NCBI GenBank assembly: GCA_034667525.1
Contig: JAXDJO010000017.1
Span: forward strand, 76,847-140,846
DNA from: DATAPE01 sp034667525
GTDB lineage: Bacteria; Actinomycetota; CADDZG01; WHSQ01
Length of the DNA: 64,000 bases
Direction of reading: 5' to 3'
Part shown: one piece after another, positions 16,536 to 25,858 of the stretch
How the letters are laid out: each line of letters begins with the position of its first letter
Numbering within the stretch: position 1 is the first letter of the stretch
Program-made: the position numbers and the translations under genes
The notes under the pieces: generated by a model
What the model saw: only the letters and a program-made list of their open reading frames with translations
Told to the model about the DNA's origin: nothing
Database searches by the model: none

Positions 16536-18155
16536 ATGCAAGGATTGATGCAGGACTATCCGCTCACGCTTCCTCATGTCTTCCATCGGGCCGAGAAGCT
16601 CTTTGCTCGCAGCAGGATATCGACGGTCACGCATACCGGTATGCAGCGCCTCTCGTACGGTGAGTGGGCGGAGCGGGTGCGCCGGTTGGGCGGTGCTCTC
16701 GACATCCTCGAAGTTTCGGAAAGCGGACGAGTCGGCACTTTCGCCTGGAACACCGGCCGGCATCTGGAGCTCTACTTCGCCGTTCCCTGTAGCGGGAGGG
16801 TGCTTCACACCCTCAACATCCGTTTGTTCCCCGAGCAGATCGCCTACGTTGCCAATCACGCTGAAGATGAAGTTATCTTCGTGGACAGCTCTCTTCTTGC
16901 GGTGCTGTGGCCGCTTGCGAGCCAGATGCCTTCGGTTCGTCACTTTGTGGTCATGGACGACGGCAAAGGAGAACCTCCCGACGACCCCCGGGTCGTCGAT
17001 TATGAGGAACTGCTCTCGGAGGCCAAATCGATCGACTTCCACGTCGAGGATGAAAGGCGGGCCGCCGCGATGTGCTACACGTCCGGCACGACGGGGAACC
17101 CGAAGGGCGTGCTGTACTCGCACCGATCCACCGTCCTTCACTCTCTCGGCATCAACACCGCCGACTGTCTCGCTATATCTGAGCGCGATGTCCTTATGCC
17201 TATCGTGCCCATGTTTCATGCCAACGCCTGGGGGACTCCCTATGCGGGGGTGTTCGCAGGAGCGGACTTCGTCATGCCCGGCCCCGATCTTTCGCCTCAG
17301 GCGATCGTGAACCTGTTCGAGAGAGAGAAGGTGACCATCTCCGCAGGTGTGCCGACGATCTGGATGGCACTGGTTCCGCTGCTGGATGGGAGGGACCTGT
17401 CCAGCGTGCGAACCATCACCAGCGGAGGCTCGGCTGTGCCCAAAGCTCTGTCGGAGGCCTACAGGGCGAAGATCGGAGTGCCGCTGTTTCAAGGTTGGGG
17501 CATGACCGAGACCTCGCCGTTGGGCTCGCTTTCGTGGGTTAAGAGCACGCTTGCCGATCGCTCCGAAGACGAGCTGGCGGACCTCGGAGCCAAGCAGGGT
17601 CTGCCGTTGCCGTGCGTGGATGCTCGCATCGTAGATGTCGATACCGGTGATGAGGTGGCCTGGGACGGCCAGTCCTTTGGAGAGTTGCAGGTGCGGGGGC
17701 CGTGGATCGCGTCCGCGTACTACAAGGACACCTCCGGTGAAGAGAAGTTCACAACTGATGGATGGCTTCGAACTGGTGACGTCGCAACCATGGATGAGGA
17801 GGGTTACATCCATCTGGTGGATCGAACGAAGGACGTCATCAAATCGGGGGGCGAGTGGGTCTCGTCGGTAGATCTCGAGAACGAGATCATGGCGCATCCG
17901 AAGGTCGCCGAAGCAGCGGTGATAGGGGTGCACCACCCGAAGTGGCAGGAGAGGCCTTTGGCATGTGTAGTTGTGGGGGAGGGCGAAGAGTTGACGAAGG
18001 ATGAGATTTTGGAATTCCTGGGCCCTCGCGTTGCGAAATGGTGGATGCCCGATGACGTGGTATTCATCGATGAGATCCCCAAGACCAGCGTTGGGAAATT
18101 CTCCAAGAAGGATCTGAGAGCCCGCTTCTCGCACTACGCCCTTCCCTTCGAATGA
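16536..18155 (+). CDS. fatty-acid--CoA ligase (AMP-binding family)
   Basis: A 539-residue adenylate-forming enzyme that activates a carboxylic acid to its acyl-CoA through an acyl-AMP. The phosphate-binding loop TSGTTGNPKGV is near residue 180; GWGMTETSPLG and the hinge DRTKDVIKSGGEWVSS with the catalytic Lys in KTSVGKFSKK complete the ANL signature. The subgroup looks like the medium/long-chain AlkK-type ligases. Start ATG 16536 has GGAG six bases upstream. It runs convergently into murJ with a two-base gap. The exact chain length is not predictable. Confidence 0.9.
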   Translation: MQGLMQDYPLTLPHVFHRAEKLFARSRISTVTHTGMQRLSYGEWAERVRRLGGALDILEVSESGRVGTFAWNTGRHLELYFAVPCSGRVLHTLNIRLFPEQIAYVANHAEDEVIFVDSSLLAVLWPLASQMPSVRHFVVMDDGKGEPPDDPRVVDYEELLSEAKSIDFHVEDERRAAAMCYTSGTTGNPKGVLYSHRSTVLHSLGINTADCLAISERDVLMPIVPMFHANAWGTPYAGVFAGADFVMPGPDLSPQAIVNLFEREKVTISAGVPTIWMALVPLLDGRDLSSVRTITSGGSAVPKALSEAYRAKIGVPLFQGWGMTETSPLGSLSWVKSTLADRSEDELADLGAKQGLPLPCVDARIVDVDTGDEVAWDGQSFGELQVRGPWIASAYYKDTSGEEKFTTDGWLRTGDVATMDEEGYIHLVDRTKDVIKSGGEWVSSVDLENEIMAHPKVAEAAVIGVHHPKWQERPLACVVVGEGEELTKDEILEFLGPRVAKWWMPDDVVFIDEIPKTSVGKFSKKDLRARFSHYALPFE

Positions 18156-18157
18156 CG

Positions 18158-19810
18158 TCAGCCGGTGGTTCGCCGGATCAGACCTTTGACGAAGGACAGC
18201 TCCTCGACGTGCACCGCCCGGCAGAGACCGAGATAGCTCGCGGCGCCGGCCGCCACGCACGCGCCCAGCCCCAATGCCTGAGGCACAACCGACGCCGAGT
18301 CGATAAGACCATGGGTCACGGCGGTCATCAGCCACACGACCAGTCCCATACCTGCCGACGCGAGCCCTATGCGGCCCGCGCTTCGCGCCATCCGGCCGAG
18401 GTCCATGCCCCCGCCTCGCCGTTGTAAAGCAGCACCGAGCACACAGCCGGCCAGTCCGTATGAGAAAGCGTTCCCAGCGGCCAACCCCTGCACGTGCCAC
18501 ACGTGGAAGACGACGAGATTGATCGCAATAGCCACACCTACCGACAGCGCATTGACGAGGAAAGGTGTCTTGGTGTCCTGGAGCGCGTAGAACCCCCTGA
18601 GGAAGAACTGAAAGAGCGCGAAGGGGACAAGTGCAAAGGCGAGGATACGCAGCACTCCTGCAACAAGAGCTGTGGAGTGCGACTGCATAACGCCATGCTC
18701 CAGCAGCACGCGCACGATCGGTTGGGCCAGAACGATGAAACCGAGAGCGGTTGGCAGCATGAGCAATAGGAGGGATCGGACCCCGGTAGAGACGCGGTCG
18801 TGGAAGTCTTTCCAGCGCGCGTTGGCTGCCGCCTCGCTCATGCCTGGCAACAACGCCGTGTTGATGGAGTACCCGAAGACGCCTTGCGGGAGCAGAAAAA
18901 AGGTGAACGCCACAAGATATGCGGAGAAGGCGCCTTTCTCGCCGTTGGCCAGCCACTGCACGATGAGGAAGCCGATCTGATTGGTAGCGATCAGCGCAAG
19001 GGAGAACACCGAGAGCCGTCCGAGCTTGCGAACGGAAGGATGGCGCACCGATATCGACAAGTGGTAGGTCCCCAATCCCCTCAGGAACGGGAGCAGTGCG
19101 ACCCCTGCTGCAGCCACGCCAGCCGTCGTTCCCAGGCCGAGTACGAGAAGCTGCGTCTCGGTAACGTTACTTAGAGTCACCGATCCATAAGCTTGATGGA
19201 ACGCGATGAAGACCGCGATCACCACGAGGTTGTTCAAGGCGGGGGTAAAACCCGGGGGCGCAAACTTGCCATGCGCGTTCAGTACCCCCGCCAGGATGAA
19301 GTACAGCGCATAGAAGATGACCTGCGGGATGAAAAGGCGCAAGAGGAACACGATGGTCTCGTATTGCAGATGAGCGTCGGCTCCCTGCAATCGGGAGGCA
19401 TAGAAGTGCGCCATCCAGGGAGCGGCCACGATCCCAAGAACAGCGACCCCCGCCAGCACGATCAGCGAAAAGTTGATGATTCCGCTCATCACTTCCCACG
19501 CCTTCTCGTTGCCCTCTTTCTCGAGCAGGTCAACGAAGACCGGAACGAAGACCGAGACCAGAACGCCCCCGAGCACCACTTCATAAATGATGTTGGGGAC
19601 GGTGTTCGCAAGGTTGTACGAATCCGTGAGACGGGTTTCAGCTATCCCGATGGAGTAGGCGATGACCGCGAGCCGAAGCAGGCCGGTCACGCGGGAGAGC
19701 AGCGTTCCCACCGACATCAGGGCCGAAGCGCGCGTTAGCGAAGGCCGGCCGCGGCCTGCGATGGCAGCGTCGTCGGCGCCGAGGGACTTCGCGGGATCTA
19801 CCTGCATCAT
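18158..19810 (-). CDS. murJ: lipid II flippase MurJ
   Basis: A 550-residue MviN/MurJ protein that moves lipid-linked peptidoglycan precursor across the membrane. Family features: ASALMSVGTLLSRVTGLLRLAV at residues 29-50, DSYNLANTVPNIIYEVVLGG, and a long run of about 14 spans ending in AASYLGLCRAV. It lacks the C-terminal pseudokinase and sugar-binding extension found in mycobacterial MviN. Located in the cytoplasmic membrane and essential in most bacteria. It stands alone, downstream of msrA behind a hairpin. Confidence 0.93.
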   Translation of the reverse strand: MMQVDPAKSLGADDAAIAGRGRPSLTRASALMSVGTLLSRVTGLLRLAVIAYSIGIAETRLTDSYNLANTVPNIIYEVVLGGVLVSVFVPVFVDLLEKEGNEKAWEVMSGIINFSLIVLAGVAVLGIVAAPWMAHFYASRLQGADAHLQYETIVFLLRLFIPQVIFYALYFILAGVLNAHGKFAPPGFTPALNNLVVIAVFIAFHQAYGSVTLSNVTETQLLVLGLGTTAGVAAAGVALLPFLRGLGTYHLSISVRHPSVRKLGRLSVFSLALIATNQIGFLIVQWLANGEKGAFSAYLVAFTFFLLPQGVFGYSINTALLPGMSEAAANARWKDFHDRVSTGVRSLLLLMLPTALGFIVLAQPIVRVLLEHGVMQSHSTALVAGVLRILAFALVPFALFQFFLRGFYALQDTKTPFLVNALSVGVAIAINLVVFHVWHVQGLAAGNAFSYGLAGCVLGAALQRRGGGMDLGRMARSAGRIGLASAGMGLVVWLMTAVTHGLIDSASVVPQALGLGACVAAGAASYLGLCRAVHVEELSFVKGLIRRTTG

Positions 19811-19868
19811 CTGCAGGCTAAGTGCAAGGGCCTCTCCGAGGACGGTTTGCGCGCCTACATCGAAAGAT

Positions 19869-19889
19869 CAGGCCCTCCCCGAGGGCCTG
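19869..19889 (-). terminator. hairpin downstream of msrA
   Basis: CAGGCCCTC (19869-19877) and GAGGGCCTG (19881-19889) form a perfect nine-base stem with a three-base loop. Read on the minus strand it follows the msrA stop by about 60 bases and is followed by ATCTTTCG, a weak U-tract. It probably ends the msrA transcript before murJ. Confidence 0.65.
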
Positions 19890-19951
19890 GTACCAAGCCT
19901 GCCCTTCTCGTTGGGCGGGACAGAGAGCCGCTTCGATGCTGCGGCGGTGGA

Positions 19952-20419
19952 TCAGATCCGGCAGGTCGAAAGGCCGCGCTTCTCCAGGTATTGCTGGTGG
20001 TAATCCTCTGCGGGATAGAACTTGGATGCGGGGGTGAGCTCGGTCACTATCGGACGGCTCAGCTGGGTCTGGCGAAGCGCCTTGGATTTGAGCGCTGCCA
20101 CGTACTGCTCCTCGTCGTGGAAGAAGATCGCCGACCGGTACTGCGTTCCGACGTCCGGCCCCTGCCGGTTGAGGGTGGTGGGGTCGTGGTTCTCCCAAAA
20201 GACAGTTAACAGGTCTTCGTGAGAGACCCGTTCGGGATCAAAGACGACTTCGACAACTTCGGCGTGGCCGGTTGTATTCGAGCACACGTCCTCGTAGGTC
20301 GGGTTCTCGAGGGTCCCGCCCAGGTATCCAACCGAGGTCGATCTCACGCCCTGTATCTGCCGAAAGGCGGCCTCGACGCCCCAGAAACATCCGGCTCCGA
20401 ACGTAGCTTTCTGTTCCAA
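19952..20419 (-). CDS. msrA: peptide-methionine (S)-S-oxide reductase MsrA
   Basis: A 155-residue MsrA that repairs oxidised methionine. Catalytic Cys11 lies in GAGCFWGVE; GYLGGTLENPTYEDVCSNTTGHAE and YRSAIFFHDEEQ are family motifs. The C-terminal Cys in STCRI is a candidate resolving residue. The start is TTG at 20419, supported by AAAGGAGAGA directly upstream. Cytosolic, recycled by thioredoxin. Confidence 0.95.
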   Translation of the reverse strand: MEQKATFGAGCFWGVEAAFRQIQGVRSTSVGYLGGTLENPTYEDVCSNTTGHAEVVEVVFDPERVSHEDLLTVFWENHDPTTLNRQGPDVGTQYRSAIFFHDEEQYVAALKSKALRQTQLSRPIVTELTPASKFYPAEDYHQQYLEKRGLSTCRI

Positions 20420-20481
20420 TCTCTCTCCTTTCGAATCGCCGCTCCTCCTTGCCCAACCTGGAAGGGGGAGCCTTTGTTCCG

Positions 20482-22410
20482 TCAGGGCAAGGATCCGTCG
20501 TTGCCGATCGTCTCACGCCGCCGGGACATCGTTCGGGCGATGGCTTTGGCCAAGGGATCCTCCGCAAGCTCTTCGATGGTGCGGGGCAGGCTCATCGACC
20601 AGTTAGCTCTCTCACTGGTGGTGCCCGGGATGTTCGGACGCTCATTAACCGCCAGCGCATCCTCGAGTGTCGCGATCGCGATCCTGCTCGGAGCCTGGGC
20701 AAGCAACCTGTACGCACCTTCGATCACCGTTGCGACGTCGGCATCCCCTGCGCAGCCCACCAACCTTTGCAGTTTGTCGCGCATCGCGATCGCGGCGGCC
20801 GTGTGCGGCACTCCAAGCACCCGCTGTTGTTCTTCCAGATCGGCCCCCGTCCATACGCCGGCGATCGTCGGCAGGTCGTGATTCGTCACCGTCGCGAGCG
20901 CGAGCCGCGGGTAGTCGACAGGCTCACCCTCCTCGAACCACAGCACCCGATAAGAGAGCATGCCCCTGGTCGCCATCTCGCGTCGCACGACCGGCTCGAC
21001 CGTTCCGAGGTCTTCTCCGATGATGTACGCCGCGGCACGGTGACTCTCGAGTGCCAGGATGTTAAGGAGGTCGCCCGCCGGATACCTCACGTAGGTGCCC
21101 GCGCTCGAAGGCATCCCCGATGGGATCCAGTAGAGGCGGAAAAGCCCCATCACGTGGTCAACGCGCAACCCCGATGCGTATCGGAGTGCGGCTCGCACGG
21201 TTTGGATGAACGGCTCGTATGCCGCAGCTTGCAGCTTCCATGGATCGAACGGAACGAGTCCCCACCCCTGGCCGGCCTCGTTGAAGTCGTCGGGAGGCGC
21301 CCCAACTCCCATGCCGTCTGCAAACTGGTCCTGCCACATCCATGCGTCCGCCCCGTTGGGATCGACCCCTACCGGCAGGTCGTGGATCAGATCTATCTCC
21401 CGGTGCGGGCTCTTCATTTGCTCAGCGAGGAGCCACTGGAGCCATTCGTGGAACAACACGCGCGTTTCGTTCTCGCCACGCCAGAGCTGCACTCGTGCGC
21501 GATCGAAACGCCGCAAACCCTCCGGCCACCTCGCCCTATCTCTGCCATAGCTTTCGCTGACGGCCATGAAGGCTGCAAAGTTGCCGAGCAGTTCTCCGCG
21601 CTCTTCTCGGTAGGCATCGAACCGCCGATCCCCCCGAAATTCGCTCCACAAGAGCTCGAGAGCGGCCATCTTGGCAGCAAGGACGGAGTCGCGATCGATC
21701 AGTGGTGCGGAGTTCAGCGCTCGCCCTCGACGCGATCGAGAGGCAAACTCGATGCCGGCGTCGTCAGCTCCCGGGACGTCCTCGATGCACAGGTACAAAG
21801 GATTGTGGAAGCACCTGCTGCTGGGGAAGTAGGGGCTCGCCTGTTGAGGAACGCTCGGGGATACGGCGTCCAGTGGATTCAGCAGGATGGCACCGACGCC
21901 GGCCGCCCTCGACCACCGGGCCAGCTCGAGCAGGTCGTGAAGATCTCCCATCCCCCAGCTTCGCTGCGACCGGGCGGCGTAAAGCTGAACCGCCCAGCCC
22001 CGCATGTCGAGATCCCTCGGAAGGAAGCAGGCGCCGGGGCTAACGATCAGCCGTGATGTCGTGGTGTCGTGGTGTACGAGCGTGTGGTACCCGAGCGGCA
22101 GCGCGGAGTCAAGCCGCCCATCGATGACGCGCTCGCGCCGGCCATCTTCCAGCTCGATCGCAACCGCGGTCTCGCTAGCTATCTCCTCGCCCTGAACCGT
22201 CACGCGGACACCTGACTCCGCGGGGCCCTCGGGGGTCGCGTCCATCGCCTCCAGGATGCGGGCGATGGTCTCGCCTGGAGCCTCGCGAACTACGCCCCCG
22301 TGATCCTCGTACCGTTCGGCTACACCCCATGCGGCAGGATCGGGTGCCCTCACCACACGGTGTGATCGCTGAAAGCGTCGAGTCCCTGGCAGATCGCCAT
22401 TGTTCCGCAC
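20482..22410 (-). CDS. malQ: 4-alpha-glucanotransferase
   Basis: A 642-residue GH77 enzyme (amylomaltase) that transfers maltosyl units between glucans. Conserved blocks: SWGMGDLHDLLELARWSRAAGV, NPLDAVSPS, SPYFPSSRCFHNPLY, RVDHVMGLFRLYWIP with the nucleophile Asp, IGEDLGTVEP with the acid/base Glu, and NHDLPT. The frame remains open to 22659, but homology starts near residue 20 of the GTG 22410 product, so that start was chosen. An N-terminal beta domain of the actinobacterial type precedes the barrel. It works in glycogen or maltodextrin turnover. Confidence 0.92.
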   Translation of the reverse strand: MRNNGDLPGTRRFQRSHRVVRAPDPAAWGVAERYEDHGGVVREAPGETIARILEAMDATPEGPAESGVRVTVQGEEIASETAVAIELEDGRRERVIDGRLDSALPLGYHTLVHHDTTTSRLIVSPGACFLPRDLDMRGWAVQLYAARSQRSWGMGDLHDLLELARWSRAAGVGAILLNPLDAVSPSVPQQASPYFPSSRCFHNPLYLCIEDVPGADDAGIEFASRSRRGRALNSAPLIDRDSVLAAKMAALELLWSEFRGDRRFDAYREERGELLGNFAAFMAVSESYGRDRARWPEGLRRFDRARVQLWRGENETRVLFHEWLQWLLAEQMKSPHREIDLIHDLPVGVDPNGADAWMWQDQFADGMGVGAPPDDFNEAGQGWGLVPFDPWKLQAAAYEPFIQTVRAALRYASGLRVDHVMGLFRLYWIPSGMPSSAGTYVRYPAGDLLNILALESHRAAAYIIGEDLGTVEPVVRREMATRGMLSYRVLWFEEGEPVDYPRLALATVTNHDLPTIAGVWTGADLEEQQRVLGVPHTAAAIAMRDKLQRLVGCAGDADVATVIEGAYRLLAQAPSRIAIATLEDALAVNERPNIPGTTSERANWSMSLPRTIEELAEDPLAKAIARTMSRRRETIGNDGSLP

Positions 22411-22813
22411 CTTCCCGTGGATGGGATCACGAACATCGGATCGTGTGTACCCTCCTGCATCGTGATCCCGCTTCGCAGGCTCGGTGAGCTGAGCTTTCGA
22501 ACGGGAGTGGGTGAGCAGCGCCATTCTCGCCCACCAGCCTGGTGACGCTGGGATCGTATCTCTACGCTCTGGACGGATCCCAGCTGGGGATGTCCCCGGG
22601 ACGCGTCCCCCTGCGTGACGGCCGCGTCGTTTTCGCTGCAGCCGATGGAACCTCATCATCTTCGATCGGAGTCATGGACCAACAGGACTCATCCGCTAGC
22701 CGTCGCGCCGGCCCTTTCGGTCCCAGGACTGGCCGCACAGCTGGAGCCGGACAGATCGATCTCTTCCTCTCGGTTCTCGTGGAGAAGAGAGCGGTCTTGT
22801 TTGCCGCCGAGCG
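22411..22813. other. 403-base stretch without a convincing gene
   Basis: Between the malQ start and the end of the small membrane gene I see no frame with family resemblance or a good ribosome-binding site on either strand. The malQ promoter and leader probably lie here. Open frames exist on both strands, as expected at this GC content. Confidence 0.5.
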
Positions 22814-23044
22814 TTAGCCGGCTGTGGTGTCGCCGTGATGCTGCAATTCATCCGGCAAGGGCTCACTTGAGCGGTGGACCCCCACAGCGATCATCAGCGC
22901 GCCCAAACCAAGGAGCGGCAGCGGCCAGATCCACCTGAGGTTCGCGTTCGTGATGTCCACTCGGGTCAGAAGAAAAGCAAGACCTAGGCCTGCGAACAGC
23001 ACACCGAAGATGAGCGAGAGGGGGTCTAGTGGATGTCTCTTCAT
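22814..23044 (-). CDS. two-span membrane protein of the PspC locus
   Basis: A 76-residue protein with two transmembrane helices (SLIFGVLFAGLGLAFLL and WIWPLPLLGLGALMIAVGV), separated by a short loop, and a polar tail. Small proteins of this pattern are often found next to actinobacterial PspC/LiaF-like genes. AAAGGAAC precedes the ATG at 23044. It follows the PspC gene by 33 bases on the same strand and is probably co-transcribed. Function unknown. Confidence 0.75.
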   Translation of the reverse strand: MKRHPLDPLSLIFGVLFAGLGLAFLLTRVDITNANLRWIWPLPLLGLGALMIAVGVHRSSEPLPDELQHHGDTTAG

Positions 23045-23077
23045 GGTGTTCCTTTCTGTTGCGTTGGAGGTGTTCGG

Positions 23078-24331
23078 CTAGAGGGCCGGCAGGCCCGGCA
23101 GGGTGAAGCGGGGGTGGTTCGGAGGAGCCGTAGATCCCGGTGCGACGATCTGGTGGAATGTCTGGGGAGTAAAGCTCGGAAGCCAAGCGTGTGGAAAGCT
23201 GGTGATCGTTCCGGAGATCCTCTCGACCGTTATGTCACCGACTCCAGCTTGGAGATGGAGCGCCAGCTGCCGAGCCGACGAGGCGGGATCCGCAGTGGTT
23301 TGAACGTGCACTCCCGTGCCGGCCTGCTGGTGTCCGAAGATGTTGACGCCTCCGATGCCCGCTCGTCCGCTGATGTCGAGGGAGGTGTGGCGTGGCACGA
23401 AGATTCGTACTTCGCCCGCCCCGACCGTAGCTGTGATGTCGGTGGTACCGGGGCCAAGAGTTATCTGTCTGAGATCAAGCGTCAGTTGTCCGGCAGCGAT
23501 GTGGTAATTCGATCGCAGCTCCGCCGCATTCTGCGGCTGGTACAGGAAGCGGCCCGCTCCTCCGGTCAGGGGGACGTGGACCAGGCTCGCCACCAACACG
23601 AATGGGATCAATAGCAATCCCAAAAAGACGAGGAGCCGGGATCGTCCCCGCCACGCGCCGACGATCAGGCCCGCCCCGATCACTGCCAGGGGCAGCGCCA
23701 AGTATCGACCCAACGTGATGTGGACAGCATTGGCGGCGTCTAGGAGAGCGGCAGCTCCCAACGTCAACAGGACCGCAGCGACCGTGTACCAGCCAAGGGC
23801 AGAACGCTCTCGCGGAGGCCGTGGTGCGGCGATGGCACCCGGCTGTATCGCGGTGGTTGCATCTGCGGGAACGAGGCCGGCTGAGGGGTATCTCTCCGAA
23901 GCCGGCGACTCTCGTTCCGGGCGGGACTCGTGCTCCCGGAACAGGATGATGCCGAGGATCAACAGGGCTGCGCCCCACACGACCGGGGGCCGCCAGAGCC
24001 CTGCCTGTGAGAGCAACACCGCGCCTCCGGCGATGACGAACGCAACGCCGAGCCATGGAGTGGTCCCGAATCTGCCGAAGAGGTCGTGCGCGTGGCTGGT
24101 CGCGGCGCCACCCTCCGGGATGATGAGCCATGCAAGCCCGTAGAGCAACAATCCGGAGCCGCCGATGATCGCCAGCGCGATGAACGCAATGCGAAAGACG
24201 ATCGGATCAAGTCCGGTGTAGTCACCCAGACCAGTGCAGACTCCCGCGATCAGCTTATGGTCCCGTCGTCGGGTCAGCCTCCGCACCTGAGGAGGCGGTG
24301 GTGCTGCTGCGGTGACATCCTGGCTGCTCAT
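23078..24331 (-). CDS. PspC domain protein with LiaF-like C-terminus
   Basis: A 417-residue membrane protein. Residues 16-80 are a PspC domain (RRRDHKLIAGVCTGLGDYTGLDP, then a hydrophobic helix and WLIIPEGG). Several further spans follow up to about residue 260. The C-terminal 130 residues form a repetitive beta region (TDITATVGAGEVRIFVP, GIGGVNIFG, AGVGDITVERI) like the LiaF/toast-rack fold. Start ATG 24331 has GGAGGAG eight bases upstream; upstream in-frame ATGs do not. Divergent from the PspC-kinase. A sensor or inhibitor in an envelope-stress pathway is inferred from LiaF precedent. Confidence 0.85.
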   Translation of the reverse strand: MSSQDVTAAAPPPPQVRRLTRRRDHKLIAGVCTGLGDYTGLDPIVFRIAFIALAIIGGSGLLLYGLAWLIIPEGGAATSHAHDLFGRFGTTPWLGVAFVIAGGAVLLSQAGLWRPPVVWGAALLILGIILFREHESRPERESPASERYPSAGLVPADATTAIQPGAIAAPRPPRERSALGWYTVAAVLLTLGAAALLDAANAVHITLGRYLALPLAVIGAGLIVGAWRGRSRLLVFLGLLLIPFVLVASLVHVPLTGGAGRFLYQPQNAAELRSNYHIAAGQLTLDLRQITLGPGTTDITATVGAGEVRIFVPRHTSLDISGRAGIGGVNIFGHQQAGTGVHVQTTADPASSARQLALHLQAGVGDITVERISGTITSFPHAWLPSFTPQTFHQIVAPGSTAPPNHPRFTLPGLPAL

Positions 24332-24524
24332 TGGGCGATCTCCTCCGTATCGTTCATCGGGTGGTGTCATGTCATGAGGATGCGCCAGAGAACCGCGTCG
24401 CACCATCCGGGATGTCCCTACATAAACCCTTGGACGGCCGGGACACCTGTAGGGGGATCCCCACTGTCGGGAGCTAGGGCGTCGTGAGAACATCGACCTA
24501 ACCCCGGAACGACGATGAGGACCT

Positions 24525-25856
24525 ATGGCAGATATCGCTCCCGCAGCAGACTCCGACCGCGCGTCATCGGCCCGCGTCTCGGACGGAGCTTCGCCTCACC
24601 AACCGAGCCCCCCCGGCCCTGCTGCGGAACTGCGTCACCGCTCTGAGCGCCCACAGCCTCCCGCCAGGGGCTTTGCCTTGTTCGTCCGGAGCCCTTCTGA
24701 CCGCGTGCTGACCGGCGTCGCCGGAGGGCTGGCGGCGGTTTCGGGGCTCGATCCCTTGGTCATCCGCCTCGCCTTTGGAGTGCTGGCGCTTGCCGGCGGC
24801 GCGGGGATAGTTCTCTACTTGGTGCTGTGGTCGCTGAGCGGCGAAGGCTCGCCTCACGCGGCCCTCTCCTTGTCGCGAAGAGCCGCCACTCAGCGATTGA
24901 TAGCGGTGGGGCTCATGCTGACTGGGACACTGCTGCTTCTGCGGGAAGCGGGTCTGTGGTTCGGCGATGCACTGGTGTGGCCGGGGATGGTTGCGGCCGT
25001 CGGCTCCACTTTGATCTGGACGCGGAGCGACGCAGACGAGCGGGCGCGTTGGTCGCGCCTCGCTTCGCGGCTGCCGGGCAGACCAGTGGAGACCGTGCTG
25101 CGGGGCAAGGTGTCGCCTCTGCGCGTGCTCGGTGGGGGATTCCTGATCGTCCTAGGGATGGCGGCCTTCCTTGCGGCCCACGACGCATTTGCCGCCATAA
25201 GGAACGTCCTCTTCGCCGTGGCGGTCACCGTCATCGGCGTTGCTCTGGTGTTCGGGCCCTGGTTGTGGCGCCTGGCCCGGCAGGTTTCCGACGAGCGGCG
25301 GGAGAGGATCCGCTCCGAGGAACGGGCCGAGATGGCGGCGCAGCTCCACGACTCCGTCCTCCAAACGCTCGCCCTCATCCAGCGGACGCCGGATCGAGAG
25401 GAGGCGGTGGCCCTTGCCAGGGGGCAGGAGCGCGAGCTTCGCGCATGGCTGTACGGCCGTGCCGGAAAGACCGATCTCGTAAGCGCCGCCCTGGACCAGA
25501 TGGCAGATCGTGTCGAGCAGCTTCATCACGTGCCGGTAGAGACCGTAGTCGTCGGTGATACGCGGATGGACGATCGCATCCGAGCGGTCGTCGATGCTTG
25601 CGGAGAGGCGACGATGAATGCAGCCAAGCATTCAGGTGCGAAGCAGATCGCGGTATTCGTGGAGATCGAACCCGATCGGGTGACCGCCTATGTCAAGGAC
25701 GATGGTCGTGGGTTCGATCGCTCAGAAATCCCCGGCGATCGACGGGGGATAACGGACTCGATCGAAGGGCGCATGCAGCGCAACGGAGGGAGTGCGTCGA
25801 TCGTATCGACTCCCGGCGAGGGAACCGATGTCCAGCTCGAGCTGACACGGAGATAG
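24525..25856 (+). CDS. PspC-domain sensor histidine kinase (DesK/LiaS-like)
   Basis: A 443-residue kinase that joins a PspC domain (residues 50-105: SPSDRVLTGVAGGLAAVSGLDP) to more membrane spans (to about 250) and a HisKA_3-type catalytic part. Phospho-acceptor His275 is in AAQLHDSVLQTLALIQR. The ATPase domain has EATMNAAKHSG (N-box) and KDDGRGFD. Such kinases pair with LuxR-type regulators, and one follows two bases downstream. A GAGGA ribosome-binding site precedes ATG 24525. The divergent PspC-LiaF gene suggests regulated cross-talk at the membrane. Confidence 0.92.
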   Translation: MADIAPAADSDRASSARVSDGASPHQPSPPGPAAELRHRSERPQPPARGFALFVRSPSDRVLTGVAGGLAAVSGLDPLVIRLAFGVLALAGGAGIVLYLVLWSLSGEGSPHAALSLSRRAATQRLIAVGLMLTGTLLLLREAGLWFGDALVWPGMVAAVGSTLIWTRSDADERARWSRLASRLPGRPVETVLRGKVSPLRVLGGGFLIVLGMAAFLAAHDAFAAIRNVLFAVAVTVIGVALVFGPWLWRLARQVSDERRERIRSEERAEMAAQLHDSVLQTLALIQRTPDREEAVALARGQERELRAWLYGRAGKTDLVSAALDQMADRVEQLHHVPVETVVVGDTRMDDRIRAVVDACGEATMNAAKHSGAKQIAVFVEIEPDRVTAYVKDDGRGFDRSEIPGDRRGITDSIEGRMQRNGGSASIVSTPGEGTDVQLELTRR

Positions 25857-25858
25857 TC

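Noticed and set aside
16497..18956. An 819-codon open frame on the minus strand
   Set aside because: It lies antisense to the acyl-CoA ligase and runs out of frame through murJ, has no family resemblance and is rich in Arg/His/Pro, as expected for a GC-rich shadow frame.
20449..22056. A 535-codon plus-strand open frame
   Set aside because: Entirely antisense to malQ, which has all GH77 motifs; no recognisable domain or ribosome-binding site.
22542..22817. A 91-codon plus-strand frame upstream of malQ
   Set aside because: Polar composition, no ribosome-binding site, overlaps the end of the convergent small membrane gene, and no family recognised.
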